A stretch of DNA of 64,000 bases, taken from the NCBI GenBank assembly GCA_021847835.1, contig JAJZPR010000002.1:102241-166240 (forward strand), written 5' to 3'. Both the position numbers and the translations under genes were made by a program. Positions 47,699-56,613 of this stretch are shown here, one piece after another; position 1 is the stretch's first letter, and each line of letters opens with the position of its first letter. Below the pieces are notes generated by a model. The model searched no databases, was not told the DNA's origin, and was given only the letters and a program-made list of their open reading frames with translations. The stretch comes from Pseudomonadota bacterium. GTDB lineage: Bacteria > Pseudomonadota > Gammaproteobacteria > Burkholderiales > Thiobacillaceae.

Positions 47699-49135
47699 TC
47701 AGGCGTGGGCCGGGGCAGGGATGGGCGCGTCGTTGACGGCCTTGCCCACGCTGATGGTTTTCCACACGTTCCAGGCCATGAGCAGCATGCCTGAGAAGAA
47801 CATCAGGCCGCCGAGCAGGCGGATGGTGTAGAACGGATACATCTGGTTCAGCACCTGCGCGAAGCCGTAGGTGAGGGTGCCGTCCGGGTTGGAGGCGCGC
47901 CACATCAGGCCCTGCGCCACGCCGGCGATCCACATGGCGGCGATGTACAGCACCACGCCGATGGTGGCGATCCAGAAGTGGGTGGTGACCAGCTTCATCG
48001 AATACATTTCCTCGCGCCCGAACAGGCGCGGGATCAGGTAGTACAGCGAGCCGATGGAAATCATCGCCACCCAGCCCAGCGCGCCGGAGTGCACGTGGCC
48101 GATGGTCCATTCGGTGAAGTGCGACAGCGCGTTCACGGTCTTGATGGACATCATCGGCCCCTCGAAGGTGGACATGCCGTAGAAGGACAGCGCGGTGACC
48201 AGGAACTTCAGGATTGGATCGGTGCGCAGTTTGTGCCAGGCGCCGGACAGGGTCATGATGCCGTTCATCATGCCGCCCCAGGAAGGCGCCAGCAGCACCA
48301 GCGAGAACACCATGCCCAGCGACTGCGCCCAGTCGGGCAGCGCGGAATACTGCAGGTGGTGCGGACCGGCCCACATGTAGGTGAAGTTCAGCGCCCAGAA
48401 GTGGACGATGGACAGGCGGTAGGAATAGATCGGGCGGCCGGCCTGCTTGGGGATGAAGTAATACATCATGCCCAGGAAGGCGGTGGTCAGGAAGAAGCCC
48501 ACGGCGTTGTGGCCGTACCACCATTGCACCATGGCGTCCTGCACGCCGGGATAGACCGAGTAGGATTTCAGCCAGGAGCCGCCGAAGAAGGCGATCGGCA
48601 GCGCCGCGCTGTTGACGATGTGCAGGATGGCGATGGTCAGGATGTAGGCGCCGAAGAACCAGTTGGCCACGTAGATGTGCGGGGTCTTGCGCTTGATCAC
48701 GGTGCCGAAGAACACGACGGCGAAGGCCACCCACACCACGGCGATCAGCACGTCGATCGGCCATTCGAGCTCGGCGTATTCCTTGGAGGTGCTGAGCCCC
48801 AGCAGCAGGGTCACGGCGGCCAGCACGATGATGGCCTGCCAGCCCCAGAAGGTGAAGGCTGCCAGCTTGTCGCAAAACAGCCTGACGTGGCAGGTTCGCT
48901 GCACCACGTAGTAGATCGTGGCAAACATCGCGGTACCGCCGAAGCCGAATATGACGGCGTTGGTGTGCAGCGGCCTGAGACGCCCGTAACTCAGCCAGGG
49001 TATGCCGAAGTTGAGCTCCGGCCAGACGAGTTGCGCGGCGATGATCACGCCCACCAGCATGCCCACGATCCCCCAGACCACGGTCATGATGGCGAACTGC
49101 CGCACGATCTTGTAGTTGTACGACGTCGCTTCCAT
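47699..49135 (-). CDS. ccoN: cbb3-type cytochrome c oxidase subunit I (CcoN)
   Basis: Catalytic haem-copper subunit reducing O2 at high affinity. It has 478 residues and about 12 membrane helices. Histidines for haem b, haem b3 and CuB appear in [43 protein letters not shown] and [16 protein letters not shown]. The conserved cross-link Tyr lies in [24 protein letters not shown]. First gene of the structural operon, with an FNR-type site upstream. Confidence 0.98.
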   Translation of the reverse strand: MEATSYNYKIVRQFAIMTVVWGIVGMLVGVIIAAQLVWPELNFGIPWLSYGRLRPLHTNAVIFGFGGTAMFATIYYVVQRTCHVRLFCDKLAAFTFWGWQAIIVLAAVTLLLGLSTSKEYAELEWPIDVLIAVVWVAFAVVFFGTVIKRKTPHIYVANWFFGAYILTIAILHIVNSAALPIAFFGGSWLKSYSVYPGVQDAMVQWWYGHNAVGFFLTTAFLGMMYYFIPKQAGRPIYSYRLSIVHFWALNFTYMWAGPHHLQYSALPDWAQSLGMVFSLVLLAPSWGGMMNGIMTLSGAWHKLRTDPILKFLVTALSFYGMSTFEGPMMSIKTVNALSHFTEWTIGHVHSGALGWVAMISIGSLYYLIPRLFGREEMYSMKLVTTHFWIATIGVVLYIAAMWIAGVAQGLMWRASNPDGTLTYGFAQVLNQMYPFYTIRLLGGLMFFSGMLLMAWNVWKTISVGKAVNDAPIPAPAHA

Positions 49136-49189
49136 AAAGACTCCCCTCCGTTGAAACCAAAATGATGTAGCTTGACCTGCGCCTGGTGA

Positions 49190-49205
49190 GCCTATCAGGA
49201 TAGGC
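49190..49205. repeat. 7-bp inverted repeat in the ccoN leader
   Basis: GCCTATC (49190-49196) and GATAGGC (49199-49205) flank 2 bp. It lies between the predicted ccoN start site and the gene, 55 nt before the ATG. The role is unknown. Confidence 0.5.
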
Positions 49206-49274
49206 TTTCCGGTTTATTTCATGGCGCGGTTTCAAGCCAGAAAAACGGATCTTCTGCGCATGGACTGCATCGGA

Positions 49275-49316
49275 ATGGTAGAGGAAGGCCGGATCCGAAA
49301 TACTGATCTGGATCAG
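49275..49316 (-). promoter_or_regulatory. class II FNR/ANR-dependent promoter of ccoNOQP
   Basis: CTGAT-CTGG-ATCAG at 49303-49316 is an FNR box (consensus TTGAT-N4-ATCAA) inside a perfect 24-bp palindrome (49298-49321). On the minus strand the -10 box TACCAT sits at 49280-49275. If it is at -12 to -7, the start is at 49268 and the box centre (49309.5) is exactly at -41.5, the class II FNR position. The leader would be about 133 nt. Confidence 0.75.
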
Positions 49317-49361
49317 TATTTCCTAAAAAAATACCGTAATATCCAGATTGGTGGCCCGCAG

Positions 49362-50093
49362 TCAGTTGTGGGCAAGCGCGCGCAGGCGGTCCGGCGACAG
49401 GATGTGCACCAGGCGTCGCCTGGCTTCGATCAGCCCCTCCTCCTGGAAACGCGAGAAGAGACGGCAGACAGTTTCCCCGGCGATTCCCAGATAAGTGCCG
49501 ATGTCGTCGCGCGACATGCTGAGGCTGAAGGTCTGCGGCGAGAAGCCACGGGTCTTGTAGCGCGCGGAAAGATCCAGCAGGAAGGTGGCCAGCCGCTCCT
49601 CGGCGGTCTTTCTGCCGAGCATGAGGGCCAGGGACTGGTAATGATGGATTTCGCTGCTCAGGATGCCCTGCAGCTGCCTGGAAAACGAGGGAAGTTCCCG
49701 GTTCAGGTTATCGAGATGGGAAAGGGGAATCTCGCACAGGCTGGCCGGCTCGAGCGCCTGTGCCTCGGTGGTGTGGCGGCCAGACGCGAGATCGGCCAGG
49801 CCCATCGCCTCGCCTGCGATCTGGAAGCCGGTGATCTGCATGCGGCCGTCCTGCGACAGCACATAGCTCTTGAAAGATCCGAAGCGGATGGCATGGATGG
49901 CGTGCACCGGCTCGCCCAGCCGGTAAAGATAGTCACCGCGCTTGAGCTCCCTGTGGCTGGAGGCGATGTGCTGCAGCAGGCCGGGATCGGGCGCGCTCCG
50001 GCCGGGCGGCAGGCCGAGCCGATAGAAGGAGCAATTCCTGCACCGTACCGCAGGAGAAAGCTCATCCGGAGGCTGGCGGGCGGGAAAGGTCAG
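49362..50093 (-). CDS. Fnr-like transcriptional regulator, start codon abnormal
   Basis: CRP/FNR family regulator, likely controlling the adjacent ccoN operon. The conserved frame runs from 50093 to 49362 (243 codons). It contains CRNCSFYRLGLPP, a cyclic-nucleotide-binding-like beta-roll (KRGDYLYRLGEPV, GSFKSYVLSQDGRMQITGF), one internal Cys (ASLCEIP), a dimer helix, and the helix-turn-helix DIGTYLGIAGETVCRLFSRF. It has no ATG, GTG or TTG before GTG 49907, which would remove the sensor. CTG at 50093 overlaps the ccoS stop; alternatively one indel near 50064-50113 broke an ATG frame starting MPRHQENP. Confidence 0.75.
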   Translation of the reverse strand: MTFPARQPPDELSPAVRCRNCSFYRLGLPPGRSAPDPGLLQHIASSHRELKRGDYLYRLGEPVHAIHAIRFGSFKSYVLSQDGRMQITGFQIAGEAMGLADLASGRHTTEAQALEPASLCEIPLSHLDNLNRELPSFSRQLQGILSSEIHHYQSLALMLGRKTAEERLATFLLDLSARYKTRGFSPQTFSLSMSRDDIGTYLGIAGETVCRLFSRFQEEGLIEARRRLVHILSPDRLRALAHN

Positions 50094-50293
50094 GGTTTTC
50101 TTGATGGCGAGGCATCCTTCTTGTCGGTGGCCGGCAGGGGCGGCTGCGCGGGCCTGTCGTCATCCATCAGTATCTCATGCGCAGGCCCTTCCATGTCGTC
50201 GAACTGGCGGTGATTGACCGACCAGACGAAGAACCAGGCGATGAGGCCGACGAGGACGAGGCCCAGGGGGATGAGCAGGAACAGGATGTCCAT
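50090..50293 (-). CDS. ccoS: cbb3-type oxidase assembly protein CcoS
   Basis: Small membrane protein needed to insert haem and copper into cbb3 oxidase. It has 67 residues: one membrane helix (about 4-26, LFLLIPLGLVLVGLIAWFFVW) and the family hallmark QFDDMEGPAHEILMDDD. It follows ccoI directly, the ccoI stop and ccoS start being adjacent. Its 3' end overlaps the conserved Fnr-like frame. Confidence 0.94.
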   Translation of the reverse strand: MDILFLLIPLGLVLVGLIAWFFVWSVNHRQFDDMEGPAHEILMDDDRPAQPPLPATDKKDASPSRKP

Positions 50294-52792
50294 TCAGCGG
50301 AGCGAGGCGCGAGGGCTGAGGCGTGGGCTGGGCGAATCTGCCTGGCTGGATTCGAAGTCGTTCAGGCGCAGGGCGTTCAGCACCACCAGCAGCGAACTGG
50401 CCGACATGCCGATGCCGGCGATCCAGGGCGTGACGTGGCCGAACGCTGCGAGCGGGATGGCGATGAGGTTGTAGCCCAGGGCCCAGGCCAGATTCTCGTA
50501 AATGATGCGGCGGGTCTTGCGCGCGATGCCGACGCCGTCGGCCAGCGCGGCCAGGCGCCCGCCCAGCATCACCATGTCGGCCGCGGCCTGGGCCACGTCG
50601 GTGCCTTCGCCCATGGCGACGGATACCTGGGCCTGCGCCAGCACCGGCGCGTCGTTGATGCCGTCGCCGACCATGGCCACGATGCGGCCTTCGGCTTGCA
50701 GGAATCTGACGTAGGCCAGCTTGTCGTCGGGCAGGGCTTCGGCGCGCACGTGCTCGATGCCCAGTTGCGCAGCGACTGCGTTCGCCGCGGCCGGGTTGTC
50801 GCCCGACAGCAGGTGGATGCGAATGCCCAGCGATTTCAGCGTGGCCATCGCGGAAGCGGCATCGGCGCGCACTTCGTCGCCCAGGTAGAGCCAGCCCACC
50901 AGCCCGTCGGGGCCGGCGAGCGCGAGACGCGTGGCGGCGGGATGGAGAGCGGTCGCGGGAATCGCGGCGCCGGCGAAAGCGGGTTTGCCGAGGCGATAGC
51001 GCCGGCCGGCTATGCTGCCTTCCACGCCTTCACCCGGATGGTTCAGCGGCGACTCGGCGCCTTGCACGGACCCGCCGGCGGCTTGTTTGATCGCCAGCGC
51101 GATGGGGTGCTCGGAGGCAGCCTCCAGTGCGGCGGCCAGCCTGAGGACCTCGTCCCTGCCATGTCCGTTGACGGGCTCGACATCGAGCAGGCTCAGCCTG
51201 CCGAGCGTGAGCGTGCCGGTCTTGTCGAACACGATGTCGGTGGCCTGGGCCAGGGTTTCCAGCGCGTGGCCGCGCGTGGTGAGCAAGCCCGATTTGGTCA
51301 GCCGGCCGGTGCCGGCGGTGATCGCCGCGGGCGTGGCCAGCCCCAGCGCGCAGGGACAGGTGATGACCAGAATGGAGACCGTGATCCACAGCACCCTGTC
51401 CGGATCGATGGTGTACCAGACCGCGGCGATGATGGCGGTGAAGATCAGCAGCAGGCCCACGAACCAGGAGGCGGCGCGGTCGGCCATGCGCCCGATGCGC
51501 GGCTTCTCGCTCTGCGCGCGGTCCAGGAGGCGCACGATGGCGGACAGCCGTGTTCCCTCGCCGGTCTTTTCCACGCGCATGACGATGGGATTGTGCTGGT
51601 TGAGGGTGCCGCCGATGAGTTGGTCGCCGGGTTGTTTGCCGCGCGGCTCGGACTCGCCGGTGAGCATGGCTTCCACCACGCTGCTGTCGCCTTCCACCAG
51701 CACCCCGTCGGCGGGAATGGCTTCGCCCGGCCTGACCAGCACGCGGTCGCCGGGCGCCAGCTGCGCGGCGGGCACGGTTTCCTCGCGGCGCGAAGGCCAC
51801 TCGGGCAGGCGCGTCGCCACCGCGGGGATCAGCTTGACGAGTTCCTCGGCCGCCTGCGCGCTGCGGCGGCGCGCGTTGAGTTCGAGGAAGCGCCCGGTCA
51901 AAAGCAGGAAGATGAACATGTTGACCGAGTCGTAATACACCTCGCCCTGCTGCGTCACCGTGGCCCACACGCTGGCGGCGAAGGCCGAGCCCACGCCGAG
52001 CGAAACCGGCACGTCCATGCCCAGGGTCCTGCGCGAGAAATCCTTCCACGCGCCCTGGAAGAAGGGCCACGAGGAATAGAAGATTACCGGGATGGTGAGG
52101 ATGAGGCTGGCCCAGCGCATCAGCGCCACGATGTCCGGCGTCATCTCGGAGGGGTCGGCGGTGTAGGTGGGGATGGCGTACATCATCACCTGCATCATGC
52201 CGAGGCCGGCGATGGCCAGGCGCTTGATCGCGGTGTTGCGCTCCTTGCGGAAGATTTCTTCCTGCTTGCTGGCGTCGAAGGGGTGGGCGACGTAGCCGAT
52301 TTCCTGGATGGCGCGCAGGATGTCGGAGAGCCTGAGCCGGGTCGAGTCCCAGCGCACGCGCGCCCGGCGCGTGGCGTAGTTGATGTCCACCGAGATCACG
52401 CCGGGCAGTTGCGAGAGGTGGCGCTCGTTCAGCCACACGCAGGCGGCGCACACGATGTTCTCGAGGATCAGCGCGGCTTCGCGCACGTTCTCGGGCTCGG
52501 TGCGCACGAAGCTCTGCTGGATCTCGGGCAGGTCGTACAGGCCCAGCTTTTCCAGTTCGTCCTGGGCGTCCTGCGGCGTGGGCGGCAACGCGGTGCGGTG
52601 CTCGTAATAGGCTTCCTGGCCCGAATCGATGATGGTCTGCGCCACCGCCTGGCAGCCACGGCAGCAGGCGGGTTCGGTATGCTGGCGGTAGGCGATGGGA
52701 TAGCCTGCCCCTGCAGGCACCGGCAATCCGCAGTGGAAACAGCCCTGCGCGGTCTGGTCTGATTGGACTGGAATGGAAGCTTGGCCGGCCAT
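50294..52792 (-). CDS. ccoI: heavy metal translocating P-type ATPase for cbb3 assembly (CcoI/FixI)
   Basis: Copper-exporting P1B ATPase that supplies Cu for the cbb3 active site. It has 832 residues: an N-terminal Cys-rich module typical of CcoI (CFHCGLPVPAG, CCRGCQAV), one heavy-metal-associated domain (VCAACVWLNERHL), eight membrane helices with the CPC ion motif (ITCPCALGLATPAA), the TGES actuator, the phosphorylated Asp in DKTGTLT, the SEHPIALAI HP motif, and GDGINDAP. It precedes ccoS and the regulator gene. Confidence 0.96.
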   Translation of the reverse strand: MAGQASIPVQSDQTAQGCFHCGLPVPAGAGYPIAYRQHTEPACCRGCQAVAQTIIDSGQEAYYEHRTALPPTPQDAQDELEKLGLYDLPEIQQSFVRTEPENVREAALILENIVCAACVWLNERHLSQLPGVISVDINYATRRARVRWDSTRLRLSDILRAIQEIGYVAHPFDASKQEEIFRKERNTAIKRLAIAGLGMMQVMMYAIPTYTADPSEMTPDIVALMRWASLILTIPVIFYSSWPFFQGAWKDFSRRTLGMDVPVSLGVGSAFAASVWATVTQQGEVYYDSVNMFIFLLLTGRFLELNARRRSAQAAEELVKLIPAVATRLPEWPSRREETVPAAQLAPGDRVLVRPGEAIPADGVLVEGDSSVVEAMLTGESEPRGKQPGDQLIGGTLNQHNPIVMRVEKTGEGTRLSAIVRLLDRAQSEKPRIGRMADRAASWFVGLLLIFTAIIAAVWYTIDPDRVLWITVSILVITCPCALGLATPAAITAGTGRLTKSGLLTTRGHALETLAQATDIVFDKTGTLTLGRLSLLDVEPVNGHGRDEVLRLAAALEAASEHPIALAIKQAAGGSVQGAESPLNHPGEGVEGSIAGRRYRLGKPAFAGAAIPATALHPAATRLALAGPDGLVGWLYLGDEVRADAASAMATLKSLGIRIHLLSGDNPAAANAVAAQLGIEHVRAEALPDDKLAYVRFLQAEGRIVAMVGDGINDAPVLAQAQVSVAMGEGTDVAQAAADMVMLGGRLAALADGVGIARKTRRIIYENLAWALGYNLIAIPLAAFGHVTPWIAGIGMSASSLLVVLNALRLNDFESSQADSPSPRLSPRASLR

Positions 52793-52812
52793 GTGGCAAA
52801 CAGGATGTCAAA

Positions 52813-52831
52813 GTCCTGATGTTATCAGGAC
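52813..52831. promoter_or_regulatory. 8-bp palindrome between ccoI and aat, FNR-like half-sites
   Basis: GTCCTGAT-GTT-ATCAGGAC contains the same CTGAT/ATCAG halves as the ccoN operator but with a 3-bp spacer instead of 4. It is 21 bp upstream of ccoI. It could be a poor regulator site or simply a hairpin. Confidence 0.4.
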
Positions 52832-52852
52832 TGGACGGATACAATCGCTTGC

Positions 52853-53554
52853 ATGTTGCCCTGGCTGAAACCCGATGATCCCTTTCCTCCCGTCGAAACG
52901 GCACTGACCGAGCCCAACGGCCTGCTGTGCGCCGGCCTGGACTTGTCGCCCGAACGCATCCTGGCGGCTTACCGGCAGGGCGTTTTCCCCTGGTTCAATC
53001 CCGGCGAGCCGGTGCTGTGGTGGAGTCCCGACCCGCGCATGGTGCTGGCGCCGGTCGAAGTGAAAGTCTCGCGCTCGCTCAGGCAGCGCATGAAGCGCGG
53101 CGGCTACGAAATCCGCGTGGATACGAGTTTCAGGGAGGTCATGCTGGGCTGCGCCGCGCCGCGCAAGGGGCAATCGGGTACATGGATCAGCCGCCCCATG
53201 CTGGATGCATACACCCGCCTGCACGAGCTGGGCTACGCGCATTCGGTGGAAACCTGGATGGACGGCGAGCTCGCCGGCGGCCTGTACGGCGTGGCCATCG
53301 GCCGCATGTTCTATGGCGAATCGATGTTTTCGCGCCGGGCCGACGCCTCCAAGCTGGCGCTCGTGCATCTGTGCCGGCAGCTGGAGGCCCGCGGCTTCGG
53401 CCTCATCGACTGCCAGATGGAAACCGCACACCTCGCCTCGATGGGGGCGAAACCCATCCCGCGCAGGGACTTCATCCGCGAAATGAAACGCTTGATAGAA
53501 TTGGAACCGATACCGGCTCCATGGCGTTTCGAACTGACCGATGTTTCCCACTGA
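52853..53554 (+). CDS. aat: leucyl/phenylalanyl-tRNA--protein transferase
   Basis: Adds Leu or Phe to proteins with N-terminal Arg/Lys, marking them for ClpAP. It has 233 residues. Visible: [68 protein letters not shown], and [16 protein letters not shown]. Its 3' end overlaps bpt by 14 nt. TACAAT at 52840-52845 may be a -10 box. Confidence 0.96.
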   Translation: MLPWLKPDDPFPPVETALTEPNGLLCAGLDLSPERILAAYRQGVFPWFNPGEPVLWWSPDPRMVLAPVEVKVSRSLRQRMKRGGYEIRVDTSFREVMLGCAAPRKGQSGTWISRPMLDAYTRLHELGYAHSVETWMDGELAGGLYGVAIGRMFYGESMFSRRADASKLALVHLCRQLEARGFGLIDCQMETAHLASMGAKPIPRRDFIREMKRLIELEPIPAPWRFELTDVSH

Positions 53555-54260
53555 ACCGCCGTTCCTGCGCATCCAGTTCTATCTGACCGCGTCTTACCCT
53601 TGCAGCTATCTGGAAGGCCTGGAGGCGCGCTCACAGGTCGCGGCACCGGCGCACCTCATCGGGCAGGCCGCCTACGGCCGCCTGATCCAGGAGGGCTTCC
53701 GCCGCAGCGGGCACTACACCTACCGCCCGCATTGCCTGGGCTGCAGGCGATGCGTGCCGGTGCGCATAGACGCCGCGGCTTTCCGCCCCAACCGATCGCA
53801 GAAACGGAATCTCCGCAGCAATCAGTCGCTCGCTGTCGGCATTCTGCCGCTCGAGTTCAGCGACGAGCATTACGAACTGTACCGGCGCTATCAGCGCGCC
53901 CGCCATACCGGCGGCGGCATGGACCAGGACGACAGCGAACAGTACGCGCAATTCCTGCTCTCCAGCCAGGTCGATACGTCGCTGGTGGAGTTTCGCGATG
54001 CCGGAAAACTGGTGATGGTCGCCGTGGTCGACCGCATCGAGGACGGCCTGTCGGCGGTTTACACCTTCTTCGATCCGGAACTGGAAAAACGCGGACTGGG
54101 CACCTACGCCGTGCTTTGGCAGATCGAACTCGCGCGCAGGCTCGACCTGCCTCATGTCTACCTCGGCTACTGGATCGAGGAGTCGCGCAAGATGGCCTAC
54201 AAGGCCAATTTCAGGCCGCTGCAGGGCTTGATCGAGGGCCGGTGGATCGAACTCGAATGA
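53541..54260 (+). CDS. bpt: aspartate/glutamate leucyltransferase (bacterial Ate1 homologue)
   Basis: Adds Leu to proteins with N-terminal Asp or Glu, extending the bacterial N-degron pathway. It has 239 residues. The N-terminal ATE domain has [12 protein letters not shown] and the Cys pair in [17 protein letters not shown]. The C-terminal GNAT-like domain has [22 protein letters not shown] and [21 protein letters not shown]. It overlaps aat and the following lipoprotein gene (ATGA). Confidence 0.95.
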   Translation: MFPTEPPFLRIQFYLTASYPCSYLEGLEARSQVAAPAHLIGQAAYGRLIQEGFRRSGHYTYRPHCLGCRRCVPVRIDAAAFRPNRSQKRNLRSNQSLAVGILPLEFSDEHYELYRRYQRARHTGGGMDQDDSEQYAQFLLSSQVDTSLVEFRDAGKLVMVAVVDRIEDGLSAVYTFFDPELEKRGLGTYAVLWQIELARRLDLPHVYLGYWIEESRKMAYKANFRPLQGLIEGRWIELE

Positions 54261-55090
54261 TGCGTGTGCTGCTGATGGCTTTGCTTGCGCCGCTGGCCTT
54301 GTCGGGCTGCGCGCTGACGGTCAGCCATCCGCGCGCCCTGCATGCCATGCAGGGTTTCGCGCCGTTGCCGGAAGACGGGCGGGTATGGGTGGAGCCGGGC
54401 GCAGAGGACTATGGGCGTCGCGTCTCGCGCATGCTCGACGCCGCCATCGCCAGGGTGGAGGCCGCGCATTACCTGCGTTTTGCGCAAGCGCCGCGCATCC
54501 ACGTGTGCGGCAGCGAAGCCTGCTTCAGGCGCCATGTGTTCACCCCCAGGCTCTCCGCCGCCGTCATTCCGGACAACCGCCTGATTCTCTCGCCCAATCT
54601 CGACGGCAGGGAAAGCTGGCGGCTGGAAAACCTGCTGGTGCACGAACTGGCGCATGTGCACCTGGGCCAGCGCGTCGGGCATTATCATTACAACATCCCG
54701 GTGTGGTTCCACGAAGGCTGGGCCGTCCTCACGGCAGACGGCGGCGGGGCGGAATTCGCCAGCGACGAACAGGCCATTGAAGCTGCGCGCACGGGCAAGC
54801 GCATCAGTCTTGCCGCACGCGACGTGCCGGACAAGCGGCACCGGGCGGGCGCTTTCGGCCTCGACATCCATGTGTTCTACCGCCAGTCCATGCTGATGGT
54901 GGCGCATCTCAGGCAAATGGATCCGGCCGCATTCCGCAAGCTTGCGCTGGCCCTGCAGGACAATCAGGATTTCGAAATCGCCTTCTGGAACATTTACGGC
55001 GCGGGGCCGGAACGCATTCTGGCCGATGCGCTGTCGCCTCAAAGCGGCGATAATAGGGCTGCGGCCCCGGCACAACCTGAAAAACCATGA
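54257..55090 (+). CDS. lipoprotein with gluzincin-type HExxH metallopeptidase motif
   Basis: Unnamed predicted lipoprotein. It has 277 residues. Signal peptide and lipobox LALSGC (Cys near residue 16). A zinc-protease motif HELAH (H129, E130, H133) is followed 20 residues later by a candidate third ligand, E153, in WFHEGWAVL, matching the DUF4157/M-type gluzincin pattern. A Cys pair (HVCGSEACF) lies near residue 75. ATG at 54257 or 54260, overlapping the bpt stop; its stop overlaps the thyA start. The substrate is unknown. Confidence 0.8.
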   Translation: MMRVLLMALLAPLALSGCALTVSHPRALHAMQGFAPLPEDGRVWVEPGAEDYGRRVSRMLDAAIARVEAAHYLRFAQAPRIHVCGSEACFRRHVFTPRLSAAVIPDNRLILSPNLDGRESWRLENLLVHELAHVHLGQRVGHYHYNIPVWFHEGWAVLTADGGGAEFASDEQAIEAARTGKRISLAARDVPDKRHRAGAFGLDIHVFYRQSMLMVAHLRQMDPAAFRKLALALQDNQDFEIAFWNIYGAGPERILADALSPQSGDNRAAAPAQPEKP

Positions 55091-55881
55091 AAACCTATCT
55101 CGATCTCCTGCGCCACGTGCGCGACACCGGCGTGAGGAAATCCGACCGCACCGGCACCGGCACCGTCTCGGTATTCGGTTACCAGATGCGCTTCGACCTC
55201 TCGCAGGGCTTTCCGCTGGTGACCACCAAGAAATGCCATTTGCGCTCCATCATCCACGAACTCTTGTGGTTCCTGAAGGGCGAAACCAACATCGCCTATC
55301 TGAAGGACAACGGCGTTTCCATCTGGGACGAGTGGGCCGGCGAAAACGGTGAACTGGGCCCGATCTACGGCTACCAGTGGCGCTCCTGGCCCGCGCCCGA
55401 CGGCCGCCATATCGATCAAGTCCAGCGCGTGCTCGATGATCTGAAAAACAACCCCGACTCGCGCCGCATCATCGTCTCGGCCTGGAACGTCGCCGATCTG
55501 GACAAAATGGCGCTGGCGCCCTGCCATGCCTTCTTCCAGTTCTACGTCGCCGACGGGAAATTGTCCTGCCAACTCTACCAGCGCAGCGCCGACCTTTTCC
55601 TGGGCGTGCCCTTCAACATCGCCAGCTACGCGCTGCTGACCATGATGGTGGCGCAGGTGACCGGCCTCAAGCCCGGCGATTTCGTGCACACCCTGGGCGA
55701 TGCGCACATTTATCTCAACCACCTCGACCAGGTCAACGAACAGCTGTCGCGCGAGCCGCGTCCGTTGCCGACCATGAAGCTCAATCCCGAGGTGAAGGAC
55801 CTGTTCGCCTTCAGGTTCGAGGACTTCACGCTGGAGGGTTATGATCCGCATCCGGCCATCAAGGCGCCGGTGGCGGTATGA
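55087..55881 (+). CDS. thyA: thymidylate synthase
   Basis: Methylates dUMP with methylene-THF. It has 264 residues, the same as E. coli. Nucleophile C146 in [31 protein letters not shown]; phosphate-binding RRIIVSAWN; and the C-terminal KAPVAV. It starts inside the lipoprotein stop (ATGA). Its product dihydrofolate is the substrate of the next gene, folA. Confidence 0.98.
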   Translation: MKTYLDLLRHVRDTGVRKSDRTGTGTVSVFGYQMRFDLSQGFPLVTTKKCHLRSIIHELLWFLKGETNIAYLKDNGVSIWDEWAGENGELGPIYGYQWRSWPAPDGRHIDQVQRVLDDLKNNPDSRRIIVSAWNVADLDKMALAPCHAFFQFYVADGKLSCQLYQRSADLFLGVPFNIASYALLTMMVAQVTGLKPGDFVHTLGDAHIYLNHLDQVNEQLSREPRPLPTMKLNPEVKDLFAFRFEDFTLEGYDPHPAIKAPVAV

Positions 55882-55884
55882 CGG

Positions 55885-55906
55885 TGAGGCGTAAGGCGTA
55901 AGGCGT
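55885..55906 (+). repeat. tandem TRAGGCG heptamers
   Basis: Three units (TGAGGCG, TAAGGCG, TAAGGCG) directly follow the thyA stop, preceded by ACGG. The same string occurs at the end of recN. Confidence 0.8.
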
Positions 55907-55920
55907 ATCGGGCCATGTTC

Positions 55921-55950
55921 ATTGCGAGGAGCGCGGCGACGTGGCAATCC
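55921..55950. repeat. dispersed ATTGCGAGGAGCG...GGCAATCC repeat
   Basis: ATTGC and GCAAT ends enclose GAGGAGCGCGGCGACGTG. This string is a familiar dispersed intergenic repeat of bacterial genomes. It lies in the thyA-folA gap. Confidence 0.6.
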
Positions 55951-55989
55951 AGAATTGACGGTCAGTAACGAGAAAACAGAAAACAAGAC

Positions 55990-56478
55990 ATGCCCCGCAT
56001 CTCCATCATCTCCGCGCTGGCGAAAAACCGCACCATCGGCATCCACAACACTTTGCCGTGGCGGCTGCCCGAGGATCTCAAGCACTTCAAGGCGCTGACG
56101 CTTGGCCACCACATCCTGATGGGGCGCAAGACCTACGAGTCCATCGGCAAGCCCCTGCCGGGGCGCACTACGGTGATCATCACGCGCGGCAATTTTCCCG
56201 CGCCGGAGGGCGTGAAAATCGCCCACTCATTGCAGGACGCCATCGAGGTTTGCGGTGCGGATGAAGAGATATTTTTCGTGGGCGGCGCCGAGCTCTATGC
56301 TCAGGCCCTGCCGCTGGCCGGCCGGCTCTACCTTACCGAGATACAGGCCGATGTCGAAGGCGATGCCTGGTTCCCCGACTACGATCGCGCGCAGTGGCGC
56401 GAAGTCAGCCGCGAGCGGCGGCACGACGAGGCGAGCGGCCTCGAATACCATTTCGTCGTTTACGACAGGCGCGCATGA
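55990..56478 (+). CDS. folA: dihydrofolate reductase
   Basis: Reduces dihydrofolate to tetrahydrofolate, completing the cycle with ThyA. It has 162 residues. Visible: ALAKNRTIGIHNTLPWRLPEDLKHFK (substrate and Met20-type loop), LMGRKTYESIGKPLPGR, and IFFVGGAELYAQALPLAGRLYLTEI. The 108-bp gap from thyA holds repeats, so it may have its own promoter. Confidence 0.97.
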   Translation: MPRISIISALAKNRTIGIHNTLPWRLPEDLKHFKALTLGHHILMGRKTYESIGKPLPGRTTVIITRGNFPAPEGVKIAHSLQDAIEVCGADEEIFFVGGAELYAQALPLAGRLYLTEIQADVEGDAWFPDYDRAQWREVSRERRHDEASGLEYHFVVYDRRA

Positions 56479-56518
56479 CTCGCATGCCGCGCAGGAAAGA
56501 GTACTACTTTTGCTGACT

Positions 56519-56544
56519 CTGCCCGGCACTGGCGTGCCGGGCAG
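56519..56544. other. 11-bp hairpin between convergent folA and EF-hand genes
   Basis: CTGCCCGGCAC (56519-56529) pairs perfectly with GTGCCGGGCAG (56534-56544) around a 4-nt loop. No T-run follows on either strand, so it is a possible 3' mRNA end or Rho-linked site, not a classic terminator. Confidence 0.5.
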
Positions 56545-56613
56545 GATGGGGTCACGCCCGGTGGTACTGTTTACCCATGCCGATCATCGGGAAGGGCGCT
56601 GTTCCCGACCTCA

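Noticed and set aside
50177..52762. 861-codon open frame antisense to ccoI
   Set aside because: Codon-bias shadow with no recognisable domain; the CcoI frame is unambiguous.
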